Below are positions 18,025-27,462 of a stretch of 64,000 nt of DNA, one piece after another. The stretch spans positions 958,903-1,022,902 of the forward strand of contig JAVSMP010000001.1 in assembly GCA_032027145.1 (NCBI GenBank), read 5' to 3'. Position numbers and translations under genes: made by a program. Every line of letters starts with the position of its first letter. Within the stretch, counting starts at the first letter, position 1. This DNA comes from Ignavibacterium sp. GTDB taxonomy: Bacteria > Bacteroidota > Ignavibacteria > Ignavibacteriales > Ignavibacteriaceae. The notes under the pieces are model-generated. The model did not search any database and was not told where the DNA came from. It was given only the letters and a program-made list of their open reading frames with translations.

Positions 18025-18204
18025 TGGAAACTCCTTTTTGTTATTAAATATTGTTTAAGAAATTTTAGTTTTTGTCTTTGTCAAAAGTCATTTATAATAA
18101 TTGTAATATAAACATTTTTTTTATACTTTGAATCAGAGCTTAAATAAATTAAAAAACCCATAACTAATTCTAATATACTTAAATACATTTACTGAGAGGT
18201 ATGC

Positions 18205-20271
18205 ATGAAAAATCTACTTACTGTTATTTCTGTTTTTCTCGTTTCATTTTTGCTCTTTACTGTTTCTGTTGATGCACAAATAAGGACAAGCTTTATAGCG
18301 GATATTGATCAACTTATTACATCTTCTGAAATTGTTGCTGAATCAAATCACTACAGCGATATGTATGATCCTGGTTATTCAGTTTATCCCGGCTTTCCAA
18401 AACAAGGGATGTACAATATATTCTCACCTAAAACAGGTGCTATTTACTGTAATCTTGATGCAGATGCTGAAATGGAAATACTATTTGGAGCAGGCGAAAC
18501 TTTATATGCTGTAAACCTTGATGGTTCCGCAGTACCAGGTTGGCCTAAAACATTTACTCAATATTATGAAGTTGCCTGGGGAGTATCTTTCGGAGATGTT
18601 GATGGTGATGGTCAAGAGGATGTAGTTGTTAGTGCCGGTGGTCCGCTTGGAGGACATATCCATGCTTTCAAAAAAGATGGAACCCTGCTGGCTGGTTTTC
18701 CGGTGAGTGTTGGTAAATATGCTATGAATCCAACATTAGCAGATTTAGATGGTGATGGCGCAATGGAAATGATTATTGGCACAAGAACTAAGCAAGCATT
18801 TGTATATAAAGGTGATGGAACTGTTTATCCAGGTTGGCCCAAAATGATGGATTGGTATGTTGCTGCATCAGCAGCTGCTGGTGATGTTAACGACGATGGG
18901 GTTATGGATGTTGTAATGGAATCTCGGAATCTTTTATATGTGTGGAACAAAGACGGACAGATATTACCCGGTTTTCCTTATGCAATTATGGATTCAACTA
19001 TTGGTTCTAATTCATATTCTGCTCCGGTACTTGTTGATCTTACCGGTGATGGAAAACTTGAAATTGTTTTCTGTTCACATTCTGATTCTACTAATGCAGG
19101 TGGAATTGTATATGCCGTAAAACATGATGGGACAAACCTGCCCGGTTTTCCCAAAACAGTAAATGACTGGATATACGGCGCACCAATTGTTGCTGATATA
19201 GACGGTGATTCTGAACTTGAAATAATCATCGCTGAATATGGATCTTCTCCAACACCTCAATTCTATATTTACGCATTCAATTTAGATGGAAGTATGGTAT
19301 CAAACTTTCCAATGGGACCATATCACGGCACAGCAAACCAAATCCTTGTTGCTGATATAGATAATGATGGACAGTTCGAAATAATTTTTGATGAAAATGT
19401 AGTTGAAGTTACAACCGGCAGATATCGTGCTTTAAATATGGAGGGTTCTCAGGTTACAGGCTGGCCTCTTGAGTTGACTCAAAATACAAGTTTTCAACAG
19501 CCACTGCTTGGAGATCTGAATAATGATGGCACACTTGATATGGTAGGAGGCAGTTTTAATTTTGATCCAAGCAACAAGCAGGTTTTTCTGTATGTCTGGA
19601 ATACTGGTCTGCCTTATAATCCGACAAAAATCGTAAATCCGATGTATCAGTTTAATCCTCAGCATTCCGGAGTTTTTGTTGATCCTTCACTTATTCCTGT
19701 TGAACTTGAATCTTTTTGGGTTGTAATAAATGGAAGTGAAGCAACTCTGCAGTGGATAACCGCAACAGAATTAAATAACTCAGGATTTGAGATTGAAAGA
19801 TCAGCCGATAATATTAGCTGGGATAAAATTGGTTTTGTTCAGGGAATTGGATCCACTACAAATAAAACAACATATACTTTTGTAGATGCAAATCCTATTA
19901 CCGGAAAGTCTTACTATAGATTAAAACAAATCGATTATGATGGAACGTATTCTTATTCTAAAATTATTACGGCAGAGTTTTATCAGATTATCAATTATAC
20001 AATTGAACAAAACTATCCAAACCCGTTTAACCCTGCTACTGTTATTAAATATAATCTGCCCGAAGAAAGCAGTGTTCAGATAAAAATATTTAATGCAGTT
20101 GGAGAGCTCGTAAGTACGCTGGTTGATGAGATACAAAACCAAGGAAAGTACAGCAAATTATTTGATGCTTCAAATCTTTCATCTGGAGTTTATTTTGCAG
20201 TGTTAAACGCATCGTCTTTAAGCTCAAACACAAGTAAAACTGAAATGATAAAAATGTTGTATCTGAAATGA
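18205..20271 (+). CDS. FG-GAP/VCBS repeat secreted protein with T9SS tail
   Basis: 688 residues. Signal peptide 1-25 (..FTVSVDAQ). The body is an integrin-like propeller built from FG-GAP repeats, each with a calcium-type D-x-D-x-D-G loop (GDVDGDGQEDVVV, ADLDGDGAMEMII, GDVNDDGVMDVVM, ADIDGDSELEIII, ADIDNDGQFEIIF, GDLNNDGTLDMV). A PVELESFWVV...TATELNNSGFEIER segment follows, with the sorting tail from about residue 602. Likely a calcium-stabilised surface adhesion or binding protein. GAGAGG lies 5 bases before the ATG, and a strong terminator follows the stop, so it is a single-gene unit. Confidence 0.9.
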   Translation: MKNLLTVISVFLVSFLLFTVSVDAQIRTSFIADIDQLITSSEIVAESNHYSDMYDPGYSVYPGFPKQGMYNIFSPKTGAIYCNLDADAEMEILFGAGETLYAVNLDGSAVPGWPKTFTQYYEVAWGVSFGDVDGDGQEDVVVSAGGPLGGHIHAFKKDGTLLAGFPVSVGKYAMNPTLADLDGDGAMEMIIGTRTKQAFVYKGDGTVYPGWPKMMDWYVAASAAAGDVNDDGVMDVVMESRNLLYVWNKDGQILPGFPYAIMDSTIGSNSYSAPVLVDLTGDGKLEIVFCSHSDSTNAGGIVYAVKHDGTNLPGFPKTVNDWIYGAPIVADIDGDSELEIIIAEYGSSPTPQFYIYAFNLDGSMVSNFPMGPYHGTANQILVADIDNDGQFEIIFDENVVEVTTGRYRALNMEGSQVTGWPLELTQNTSFQQPLLGDLNNDGTLDMVGGSFNFDPSNKQVFLYVWNTGLPYNPTKIVNPMYQFNPQHSGVFVDPSLIPVELESFWVVINGSEATLQWITATELNNSGFEIERSADNISWDKIGFVQGIGSTTNKTTYTFVDANPITGKSYYRLKQIDYDGTYSYSKIITAEFYQIINYTIEQNYPNPFNPATVIKYNLPEESSVQIKIFNAVGELVSTLVDEIQNQGKYSKLFDASNLSSGVYFAVLNASSLSSNTSKTEMIKMLYLK

Positions 20272-20290
20272 TTTTTGTTTTATCATTGTT

Positions 20291-20325
20291 AAAAACCCGG
20301 TTCAAAATGAATCGGGTTTTTTATT
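20291..20325 (+). terminator. Rho-independent terminator
   Basis: AAAACCCGGTTC pairs with GAATCGGGTTTT (one bulge) and is followed by TTTATTTTATTT, 20 bases past the FG-GAP gene stop. Confidence 0.85.
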
Positions 20326-20374
20326 TTATTTATTAAAATAATTTTAACGAAGCATATCATTCACTCATATTTTA

Positions 20375-20382
20375 TAAATTTG
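20375..20382 (+). promoter_or_regulatory. Possible -7 promoter element (TAnnTTTG)
   Basis: TAAATTTG matches the Bacteroidota -7 consensus, 36 bases before the kinase ATG. No good -33 TTG is seen, so support is weak. Confidence 0.3.
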
Positions 20383-20417
20383 TATTGTCATAAAAATCTA
20401 ATACAGTCGGTACATAA

Positions 20418-21764
20418 ATGAAAACTCATATTAAAAATGTTGTTAAAAGATCCGGTGCTATTGTTCCTTTTAATCAGGAAAGAATTTCAAATGCAATCTA
20501 TCGCGCTGCGGTTGCTGTTGGCGGAAGAGATAAGTCAACTGCACAAAGCTTGTCTGAACAGGTTGTTGAACTTCTTAATCAAAAATTTCCCGAAGGCAGT
20601 GTACCGCATATAGAAAATATTCAGGACATAGTTGAAAAAGTTCTGATTGAAAACGGGCATGCAAAAGTTGCTAAGGAGTATATTCTATATCGGGAAGAAG
20701 CAGCAAAACGACGGGAAGCTGAAGGGCGATATGCTTCAAAGATTAATGAGAATATCCCCTGGCAAAAAATCTGGCGTAACCTTGATTGGGCTGTTTCACA
20801 CAATCTGCATACAGTTGATCATCTGAATGAAAGAATTGCTAAAGACGAATTTCCCCATATCGTTCATGAATCTGAAGCTCTTTATGAAGATGATGTTGAG
20901 CTTGCTGCCAGTTTAATTATTGAACGACTTGATTCATTAAGAATGGTGATGATAAGCGGACCATCATCATCCGGGAAAACAACCACAACAATTAAACTTG
21001 AGCAAAAGCTGATTAAGAAGGGATTTAAGTTCAAAGCTTTAAATGTTGACCACTACTTTTTTGATCTTGAATTTCATCCCAAAGATGAATTTGGAGATTA
21101 TGATTTTGAAACCCCGCAGGCTCTTGATCTGGAGCTGATCAATGAGCATCTTGTAAAGTTAAGTAACAGTGAAGAAGTGATGATTCCACATTACGATTTT
21201 AAAACCGGTACAAGAAGGTTAAATGTAACACCAATGAAACTGGCAAAAGACGAACTTCTTTTGATTGATAGTTTGCATGGACTTTATCCCTCATTTAGTA
21301 AAGATATTTCTGCTGCTGTTAAATTTAAACTATACCTTGAACCGCTGCTGCAAATGAAGGGGAGAGATGGCAGATATATCCGCTGGACAGATTTGAGACT
21401 GATTAGAAGAATGTTACGCGATTCGGTTTTTCGTGCTTACAATCCACAGCAAACTTTAGAGCATTGGCACTATGTACGAGGTAGTGAATTAAGAAATATT
21501 ATTCCGTACTCAAATACTGCGGATTTTGTTATCAGCAGCGGAATGCCTTATGAAGTTCCTGTCTATGCAAACAGAATGCTTAAGCTTTTTGAAGAATGGA
21601 AAGAAAAATATATAGGTGATCCTCTTAAAGCAGATGCACTTGAAAGAGCAATCAGAGTATATGAGATGTTAAAAACTGTAACCCCCGTTACCGATGAATC
21701 CGCAATTCCGGGGGATAGTGTAATCCGGGAATTTATTGGCGGAAGCGCTCTGCAATATCATTAA
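20418..21764 (+). CDS. ATP-cone / uridine-kinase-like fusion protein
   Basis: 448 residues. Residues 4-95 are an ATP-cone (VVKRSGAIVPFNQERISNAI...EYILYREE), the nucleotide-sensing module normally found in ribonucleotide reductases and NrdR. After a linker comes a phosphoribulokinase/uridine-kinase type P-loop NTPase, with Walker A GPSSSGKT at 181-188 and downstream NVDHYFFD, where the Asp is the usual catalytic base, then PHYDFKTGTRR. A kinase acting on a nucleoside or related sugar is likely; the cone suggests allosteric control by ATP/dATP. The substrate is not settled by sequence. Confidence 0.85.
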   Translation: MKTHIKNVVKRSGAIVPFNQERISNAIYRAAVAVGGRDKSTAQSLSEQVVELLNQKFPEGSVPHIENIQDIVEKVLIENGHAKVAKEYILYREEAAKRREAEGRYASKINENIPWQKIWRNLDWAVSHNLHTVDHLNERIAKDEFPHIVHESEALYEDDVELAASLIIERLDSLRMVMISGPSSSGKTTTTIKLEQKLIKKGFKFKALNVDHYFFDLEFHPKDEFGDYDFETPQALDLELINEHLVKLSNSEEVMIPHYDFKTGTRRLNVTPMKLAKDELLLIDSLHGLYPSFSKDISAAVKFKLYLEPLLQMKGRDGRYIRWTDLRLIRRMLRDSVFRAYNPQQTLEHWHYVRGSELRNIIPYSNTADFVISSGMPYEVPVYANRMLKLFEEWKEKYIGDPLKADALERAIRVYEMLKTVTPVTDESAIPGDSVIREFIGGSALQYH

Positions 21765-21933
21765 GAGTATCATTTTAAAATAGTAGTCAGAGAATTATTC
21801 GGTTTAATACACTAATTTGCTGTTAACATAATATTTTTTTGAAATTTGCTTAGTTATATTTTGGAATGAGTTTTGTTAAAATCTTACGGCTGTGCTTAAA
21901 ACTATTTCAATCATTATCGGAATCAGACTAAAA

Positions 21934-22767
21934 ATGAAAATTTTTAACCGGTTAACTGTCGTTTTGTTAACAGGAATTATCTTTTTTGCTTTTTCAGATC
22001 TTAATGCCCAAAGAAGTTATTATGATAAAAGGCAGAAAAGTTCATCATTAAAAAGTTCTGCATCTGAGACATACCATTCTGTTGATAATAAATCTGTCCT
22101 GAAGAAAGATGTCGAACCTGATTTAACCTACTCTAATAACAGAATAAATAAAAGGAATGGCAAAACTTCCGATACAAGAGAATTCGATTCAGAAAATTAT
22201 TTCCGGATCGATAAAAGCCGCAACTCGCTTTGGGACGGAAAACATTGGGAGGATTTCAGATTTCCGCTTAACATTTATGTAAAGGATTCCAACTCTGATT
22301 ATTTTAAATCATCCTATAAAGATTATGTAAAATATGCACTTGATGTTTGGCGAAAGGCTGATGACCGGATAATGTATAATTTTGTAAAATCCATTAAGGA
22401 AGCTGATATCTCCGTTATCTTTGTTGAAAACTTGGGCGAAGAGTATGAAGAAAATTATCTCGGCTTAACAAATTATAATGTAGATAAAGACAAAATAATT
22501 GATTTTTCTAAAATCCAGATCAGCTTGCTGAAAAATGGTGATGAAAAAGTGCCGCCTGGTGAGTTGAAAGCGACAATTATTCATGAGTTTGGGCATGCGT
22601 TAGGATTAGGACACAGCAAAAACGAAAAAGATCTGATGTATCCATATATTTCACCTGAGCATACTTCAGAAATGAATTATGATGAACTTTCAACCGGAGA
22701 TAAATTAGCAGTTAAAACACTTTTGGATATTAGCTTTATAAAAAACTACGTTTGGAATAATTATTAA
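21934..22767 (+). CDS. Matrixin-like zinc metalloprotease, secreted
   Basis: 277 residues from the ATG at 21934, which starts a proper signal peptide (MKIFNRLTVVLLTGIIFFAF..NAQ). A GTG at 21892 would add 14 residues but has no better support. The zinc site HEFGHALGLGH (His217, Glu218) followed by LMYPY is the metzincin/matrixin signature (HExxHxxGxxH plus Met-turn). The upstream LDVWRKADDRIMYNFV resembles the matrixin substrate cleft. A Lys/Ser-rich region (25-85) may be a propeptide; no cysteine switch is seen. Probably degrades extracellular protein or matures surface proteins. Confidence 0.85.
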   Translation: MKIFNRLTVVLLTGIIFFAFSDLNAQRSYYDKRQKSSSLKSSASETYHSVDNKSVLKKDVEPDLTYSNNRINKRNGKTSDTREFDSENYFRIDKSRNSLWDGKHWEDFRFPLNIYVKDSNSDYFKSSYKDYVKYALDVWRKADDRIMYNFVKSIKEADISVIFVENLGEEYEENYLGLTNYNVDKDKIIDFSKIQISLLKNGDEKVPPGELKATIIHEFGHALGLGHSKNEKDLMYPYISPEHTSEMNYDELSTGDKLAVKTLLDISFIKNYVWNNY

Positions 22768-22802
22768 ATCTCAGTTCAAGGACATAAATAATTAATACAA
22801 TA

Positions 22803-23303
22803 TTATTCCTGTGCAGGCATTCCAAACTCTGACCATTCTTCTTTTGCTGGACCATAAACACCAGGTACTTTAAGTCCGTTTAATCTCATCACAACAGTTA
22901 ATTGTGCACGATGATGAATTTGATGAGCAATTATAACTTTTAATGTAATACCTCTTTTCCACATTTCACCATACATATTATCTTCAACAGATAATGAATC
23001 ATCATTCCAGTTAGAATTAATTGCAGTTATTAAATTTTCTGAAGCTTCTTCATAAGCATTAAGGATTTCCTTAGCAGTAAGCGGAACAGGTAAATTACCT
23101 TCTACTGCTTTAAATGATAAACCGGTTTGATGAGCCATTTCTCCCACTGATGTTGTAATATGCCAGGCTAACTTTCCTGCTGTTCTTACATTTTCATTAA
23201 TCTTTTTAGATAATGATTCATCTGTTAGATTGCTAAATACTTTTAATGTTAATTCAGATTCAGTTTTCCAATCGTTTAGAAAATCTTGCAGTTTGTAATA
23301 CAT
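22803..23303 (-). CDS. DinB-family four-helix protein
   Basis: 166 residues from the ATG at 23303 (MYYKLQDFLND), which has AGAGAGG just upstream; a further upstream ATG at 23360 reads through repeat DNA and is unlikely. The metal-binding histidines of DinB proteins are present: one in LAWHITTS and two in IIAHQIHHRAQL. DinB-like proteins include thiol S-transferases and DNA-damage-induced proteins of unknown role, so only the fold is assigned. It runs towards the matrixin-like gene (convergent, 35-base gap) and carries a block of tandem repeats in its upstream DNA. Confidence 0.85.
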   Translation of the reverse strand: MYYKLQDFLNDWKTESELTLKVFSNLTDESLSKKINENVRTAGKLAWHITTSVGEMAHQTGLSFKAVEGNLPVPLTAKEILNAYEEASENLITAINSNWNDDSLSVEDNMYGEMWKRGITLKVIIAHQIHHRAQLTVVMRLNGLKVPGVYGPAKEEWSEFGMPAQE

Positions 23304-23355
23304 TTTTTCCTCTCTTTTTTTACCACACTTCGATGAACTCAGCGTGGCATTTGTT

Positions 23356-23533
23356 TTCATCCTGAGCGAAGTCGAAGGATGATCTTTGTTTCTGTCACAT
23401 TTCGACTTCGCTCAATGTGACACCCATTTGTCAGTCTGAGCGGAGTCGAAGGATGATCTTTGTTTCTGTCACATTTCGACTTCACTCAATGCGACTATCA
23501 CCTGTCAGTCTGAGCGAAGTCGAAGACTGACCT
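23356..23533. repeat. Tandem 74-bp palindromic repeats
   Basis: Two full units and one partial unit at 23356, 23430 and 23504 (period 74). Each has TGAGCGAAGTCGAAGGATGA, then a spacer, then its inverted partner TTTCGACTTCGCTCAATG (the full pair is in units 1 and 2; unit 3 stops after the first arm). Each unit can fold on itself through CGAAGTCGAA/TTCGACTTCG. Short intergenic elements with this core are common in Bacteroidota-group genomes. They sit between the DinB start and the valS stop. Confidence 0.8.
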
Positions 23534-23542
23534 GTTGAATAT

Positions 23543-26200
23543 TTATTTTAGATTATTTAGTATTTCTTTCAGCTTTGTGATATTGTCCTTCCAATCTTTT
23601 TGTTTTGTTCTTTCTTTTTCTACAATTTCCGGAGAAGCATTAGCAACAAATTTTTCATTAGAAAGTTTTTTTTCAATCCCGGCAAGTGAGCTTTCTAATC
23701 TGACTATCTCTTTTTGTATTCTTTGTTTTTCAACATCAAGATCAATCAATCCTTCAAGCGGAATATAAATTTCTACATTTCTTAAAACTGCCGAAGCACT
23801 TGCTTTTGGTTTCTGGATATTTGCATCCACGGTCAGTTCTTCAACTTTTGCAAGTTTTTTAATATAATCGATTTGATAATCTTTAACAGAGAAAGATTTT
23901 ATCATTGCATTTATCTTTTTAGATGGAGCAATGTTCATTTCACCGCGAATGTTTCTTATTGCAGTAATAATATCTTTTACAAAATCCATCTCTTCATCAG
24001 CAGAGTCTTTGATTAATCTCTCTTCAAAGGTCGGATATTCCGAAGTAGAAATACTTTCGCCGACTTTCCTTTCATCAATCAGCTGCCAGAGTTCTTCTGT
24101 TATAAAAGGCATAAACGGATGAAGCATCTTTAATGCATCTTCAAAGATTGAAATTGCGCGGGTTAGTGTTGCAGATTTTATTTCTTTGTTATCAGAATAA
24201 AGTCTGTTCTTTATCATTTCAACATACCAGTCGCAGAAGTCATTCCATATAAAACTATAAATAATTTTTACTGCATTGTTAACTTCAAACTCATCCATTG
24301 CTTTGCCAAGCTGCTGCAGAGTTTTATTTAATCGAGAAATAATCCATTCATCTGCAAAATCTTTGTGCTTATCTGAAAGAGAAGAATTTAATTTTATTGT
24401 TTCTTTGTTCATCAGCAAAAATCTTCCCGCATTCCAAATCTTATTTGCAAAGTTTCTTCCAAGCTCACATTTATCTGTGCTGAATAAAACATCCTGCCCA
24501 AGCGGGGCAAGATAAATTACAGTGAATCGTAAAGCATCGGCTCCATAATCTTTAATCACATCGAGCGGATCGGGTGAGTTGCCAAGTGATTTACTCATCT
24601 TTCTTCCCTGTATATCGCGAATGATGCTTGTAAAGTAAACATCGCTAAATGGAATGTCTTTCATAAAATGCATTCCAGCCATTATCATTCGTGCAACCCA
24701 AAAGAAAATTATATCCGGTCCGGTAACAAGTGTGTTTGTAGGGTAATAATATTTTCTTTCATCATCAGTTTTAAATATTGCATGCGCCCACAGCCAGCTT
24801 GATGCCCAGGTATCAAGAACGTCTTCATCCTGTTTTAAATTTTTTGAACCGCAGTGCGGACATTGTTCCGGTGGATCGATTGAAACAATCGGTTTTTTAC
24901 ATTCAAGCTGGCAGTGATCATCTCCGATACAATACCAAACCGGAATTCTGTGTCCCCACCAGAGCTGGCGGGAGATACACCAATCTTTAATATTTTCCAT
25001 CCAGTGGAAGTAAGTTTTTTCCCAATGTTTTGGATAAAACTTAACCTTGCCTTGCTGAACAACTTCAACTGCTGGTTTTGCAAGCTCATCCATTTTCATA
25101 AACCATTGTTCGCTCAAATAAGGTTCGATTGGAACATTACCGCGTTCAGAATATCCAACTTTATTTTGGTAATCTTCAGTCTTATGCAGTAAGCCAAGCT
25201 CTTCCATTCGTGCAACAACTTTTTTTCTTACTTCATAGCGATCCAGATTTTGAAATTCTTCCGGAACATTATTGTTTGTTGTTGCATTATCATTAAAGAT
25301 GTTTATCATTTCCAGCTTGTGCCGCTGTCCCATTTCATAATCGTTTACATCGTGCGCAGGAGTAACTTTAACTACACCTGTTCCAAATTCCAGATCAACA
25401 TATTCATCGGCAAATATTGGAATTTCTCTTTCGGCAATAGGCAGTAATACTTTTTTGCCGATTAGTTTTTTATATCGTTTATCATTCGGATTAACTGCAA
25501 TTCCTGTATCGCCAAGCATTGTTTCGGGTCGGGTTGTTGCAACAATAACAAACTCATCAGAATCTATAGCCGGATATTTGAAATACCACAATTTGCCATT
25601 AACTGTTTTATAAATTACCTCTTCATCTGAGATTGCAGATTTATTTGCAGGATCCCAGTTTACCATTCTGTAGCCGCGGTAGATTTTTCCTTCTTTGTAT
25701 AGATCAACAAATGCTTTTATAACTTCGTGATAATATTCATCATCCATCGTAAACCGCTCGCGCCGCCAATCGCAGCTGACACCGAGTTTTTTTAACTGCT
25801 GAATAATTATTCCGCCGTATTCTTTTTTCCACTCCTGGCAGTGTTCTAAAAAAGCTTCTCTTCCGATTTGATATTTATCAATCTGTTTATCAGCTAAAAA
25901 TTTTGTTACTTTTGTTTCAGTTGCTATTGATGCGTGATCTGTTCCGGGAACCCAGCAAGCATTGTAACCTTGCATTCTTTTTGTGCGGATAAATATATCC
26001 TGAAGAGTGTTATTAAGAATGTGTCCCATTGTTAACATACCGGTTATGTTTGGCGGCGGGATTGCAATTGTGTAAGGCTTTTTTGTTTCGTCTATATCAG
26101 AATTAAAAATATTGTTATCATTCCAATACTTGAACCATTTATCCTCAACATCGGCGGGGTTATATGTTTTTGGAATTTCAGTAAAACTTTTTGCGGACAT
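23543..26200 (-). CDS. valS: Valyl-tRNA synthetase
   Basis: 885 residues, the usual bacterial length. Charges tRNA-Val with valine in the cytoplasm. The class I signatures are present: PPPNITGMLTMGHIL at 48-62 (HIGH variant) and KMSKS near residue 537 (GRKMSKSLGNSPDP). The editing domain carries TTRPETMLGDTGIAV, and a zinc-type knuckle CPHCGSKNLKQDEDVLDTW precedes the catalytic half. The C-terminal ~70 residues form the Lys/Glu-rich coiled coil typical of ValRS. A single gene, with a candidate promoter just upstream. Confidence 0.98.
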   Translation of the reverse strand: MSAKSFTEIPKTYNPADVEDKWFKYWNDNNIFNSDIDETKKPYTIAIPPPNITGMLTMGHILNNTLQDIFIRTKRMQGYNACWVPGTDHASIATETKVTKFLADKQIDKYQIGREAFLEHCQEWKKEYGGIIIQQLKKLGVSCDWRRERFTMDDEYYHEVIKAFVDLYKEGKIYRGYRMVNWDPANKSAISDEEVIYKTVNGKLWYFKYPAIDSDEFVIVATTRPETMLGDTGIAVNPNDKRYKKLIGKKVLLPIAEREIPIFADEYVDLEFGTGVVKVTPAHDVNDYEMGQRHKLEMINIFNDNATTNNNVPEEFQNLDRYEVRKKVVARMEELGLLHKTEDYQNKVGYSERGNVPIEPYLSEQWFMKMDELAKPAVEVVQQGKVKFYPKHWEKTYFHWMENIKDWCISRQLWWGHRIPVWYCIGDDHCQLECKKPIVSIDPPEQCPHCGSKNLKQDEDVLDTWASSWLWAHAIFKTDDERKYYYPTNTLVTGPDIIFFWVARMIMAGMHFMKDIPFSDVYFTSIIRDIQGRKMSKSLGNSPDPLDVIKDYGADALRFTVIYLAPLGQDVLFSTDKCELGRNFANKIWNAGRFLLMNKETIKLNSSLSDKHKDFADEWIISRLNKTLQQLGKAMDEFEVNNAVKIIYSFIWNDFCDWYVEMIKNRLYSDNKEIKSATLTRAISIFEDALKMLHPFMPFITEELWQLIDERKVGESISTSEYPTFEERLIKDSADEEMDFVKDIITAIRNIRGEMNIAPSKKINAMIKSFSVKDYQIDYIKKLAKVEELTVDANIQKPKASASAVLRNVEIYIPLEGLIDLDVEKQRIQKEIVRLESSLAGIEKKLSNEKFVANASPEIVEKERTKQKDWKDNITKLKEILNNLK

Positions 26201-26228
26201 TTATTACTCTTTGTTAAAAATTTGAGTG

Positions 26229-26236
26229 CAAATATA
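26229..26236 (-). promoter_or_regulatory. Possible -7 promoter element of valS
   Basis: TATATTTG on the minus strand matches TAnnTTTG, 29 bases before the valS ATG. The -33 element is not clear. Confidence 0.35.
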
Positions 26237-26310
26237 AATAAAATAAGGATGGAATGATTTGTGACTATTTTCATTTATCTGGTCTTTTGAGAAATATAAC
26301 CATTGGGAAG

Positions 26311-26605
26311 TTACACTTCATTAGGAAACACGAAGTCTTTAAATTTTAATTCATTTATAAAATTAGTTGGAGGAATCAGACCACTATCCAAAGAAATCAA
26401 AACAAATATCGCATTGAACGGTAACGATATTACGAATCATCTGAGCAGCAATATGGATATCAGTTTCTTTTTCTTCAAATGTTCTAATTTGTTGACCATT
26501 AAAATTTATAGTCTTTTTTAAAACCTTATCCAAGAAGAGTTGAAATTTTGGATTTTACTTTTTAGTCCAAAATAAAAATTGAATCAATCAGTATAATAGA
26601 AGATT
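26311..26605 (-). pseudogene. Relic of a NYN-domain (PIN-like nuclease) gene
   Basis: Three conserved NYN pieces can be read on the minus strand, in order but in different frames. Near 26595 is YTD-stop-FNFYFGLKSK, matching the IDGFNLYFGLK start motif. Around 26400-26550 is DKVLKKTINFNG..RTFEEKETDIHIAAQM, matching the EKxTDVxIA motif. At 26311-26390 is LISLDSGLIPPTNFI, matching SGDSDLIP. A stop codon and frame changes separate them and the segment between the first two is deleted. NYN proteins are metal-dependent RNases. The plus-strand 72-codon frame here is a shadow. Confidence 0.65.
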
Positions 26606-26803
26606 CACTGTTTTTTATTAGCTATCAGATAACTTTGTTCTATTAAATATAGAAGCCCCTCTACAATTGAGGGGTTAAACACAGTACTTTCTCATTCTGT
26701 GGGGGTAAATGTAATGCAAATATATAATGGACATCCTACTGCAACTAGAATCTTTATAGATTTAGCAAGATATACTGTTAAATGTTAAGAATAATAAATT
26801 GAT
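26606..26803. other. Intergenic remainder, one weak hairpin
   Basis: A CCCCTC/GAGGGG hairpin (26656-26674, loop TACAATT) lies here. A 25-codon ATG frame at about 26714-26788 (MQIYNGHPTATRIF) has no identifiable relatives from sequence alone and is not claimed as a gene. The hairpin could act as terminator for the phosphatase gene ending at 26804, but no clear T-tract follows. Confidence 0.35.
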
Positions 26804-27451
26804 TTACCTGATCTCATACAGATAATTCGGAATTTTAATTTTAATTCCGCTAAAGGGTCCCTCCAAATCGCTCCACTGATCACCAACATTTCCTATAATT
26901 TCATATCCTTGTTGTGTCAATGCAGTTCTTGTGTTGGATTTATATTCAACAGCAGATAATTTCTCTTCTCCCGCTCTTCTTACAATTAGTGTATCAAACT
27001 TTGAATAACCTTCATAGACAAGATTTTGGAAAGTGTAATCATACTCATTGCTGAATCTGCCGGTAAGGAAAATAATTTTAATATTCCGGCTCAACAAATA
27101 GCTGTACAAATCTCTTACCTGATGAATAGCCGGCACTTTTGCATTCGATACCAATTTATCAACAATATCCTTAACATATCCAAAGCCCATTTTCTTGCTT
27201 GATTCATAATTAAGCAATGCTGTATCATCAACATCAAAAATGACAGCAGAATTTTGTTTTACCTCAACTTTACTGAATTTCATTTTTGCATCAGCAATGA
27301 TTTCGTCAAGCTCTTTATCAAACAGACCATCTTCATAATAATGCTCAACTTGTTTTTTTGCAGCAGAAAGGTTTTGAAGTTCCGTTGGGCAGCACGAATA
27401 AAAAACAACGCAGGATACTGTAATAAAAATGAAAATTATTGATCTATTCAT
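26804..27451 (-). CDS. HAD-family class B-type acid phosphatase, lipoprotein
   Basis: 215 residues. The leader ends in FYSC (lipobox, Cys20), so it is exported and lipidated. HAD motif I is FDVDDTALLN (nucleophile Asp73, acid/base Asp75), motif II is LTGR (in IIFLTGRFSNE), and the C-terminal acidic motif is IGNVGDQWSDLEG. This is the Acid_phosphat_B/VSP-type HAD family, which removes phosphate from small phosphomonoesters outside the cytoplasm. Complete and normal in length. It lies 11 bases downstream of the metallopeptidase gene in the same direction, so the two are probably co-transcribed. Confidence 0.88.
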   Translation of the reverse strand: MNRSIIFIFITVSCVVFYSCCPTELQNLSAAKKQVEHYYEDGLFDKELDEIIADAKMKFSKVEVKQNSAVIFDVDDTALLNYESSKKMGFGYVKDIVDKLVSNAKVPAIHQVRDLYSYLLSRNIKIIFLTGRFSNEYDYTFQNLVYEGYSKFDTLIVRRAGEEKLSAVEYKSNTRTALTQQGYEIIGNVGDQWSDLEGPFSGIKIKIPNYLYEIR

Positions 27452-27462
27452 AAAAACTTCTG

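Noticed and set aside
23356-23533. CRISPR array
   Set aside because: Only two full units and a partial one; the whole 74-bp unit is repeated including the 'spacer', so there are no variable spacers and no cas genes.
26303-26521. 72-codon plus-strand frame
   Set aside because: It is the antisense shadow of the NYN relic, whose conserved motifs read on the minus strand.
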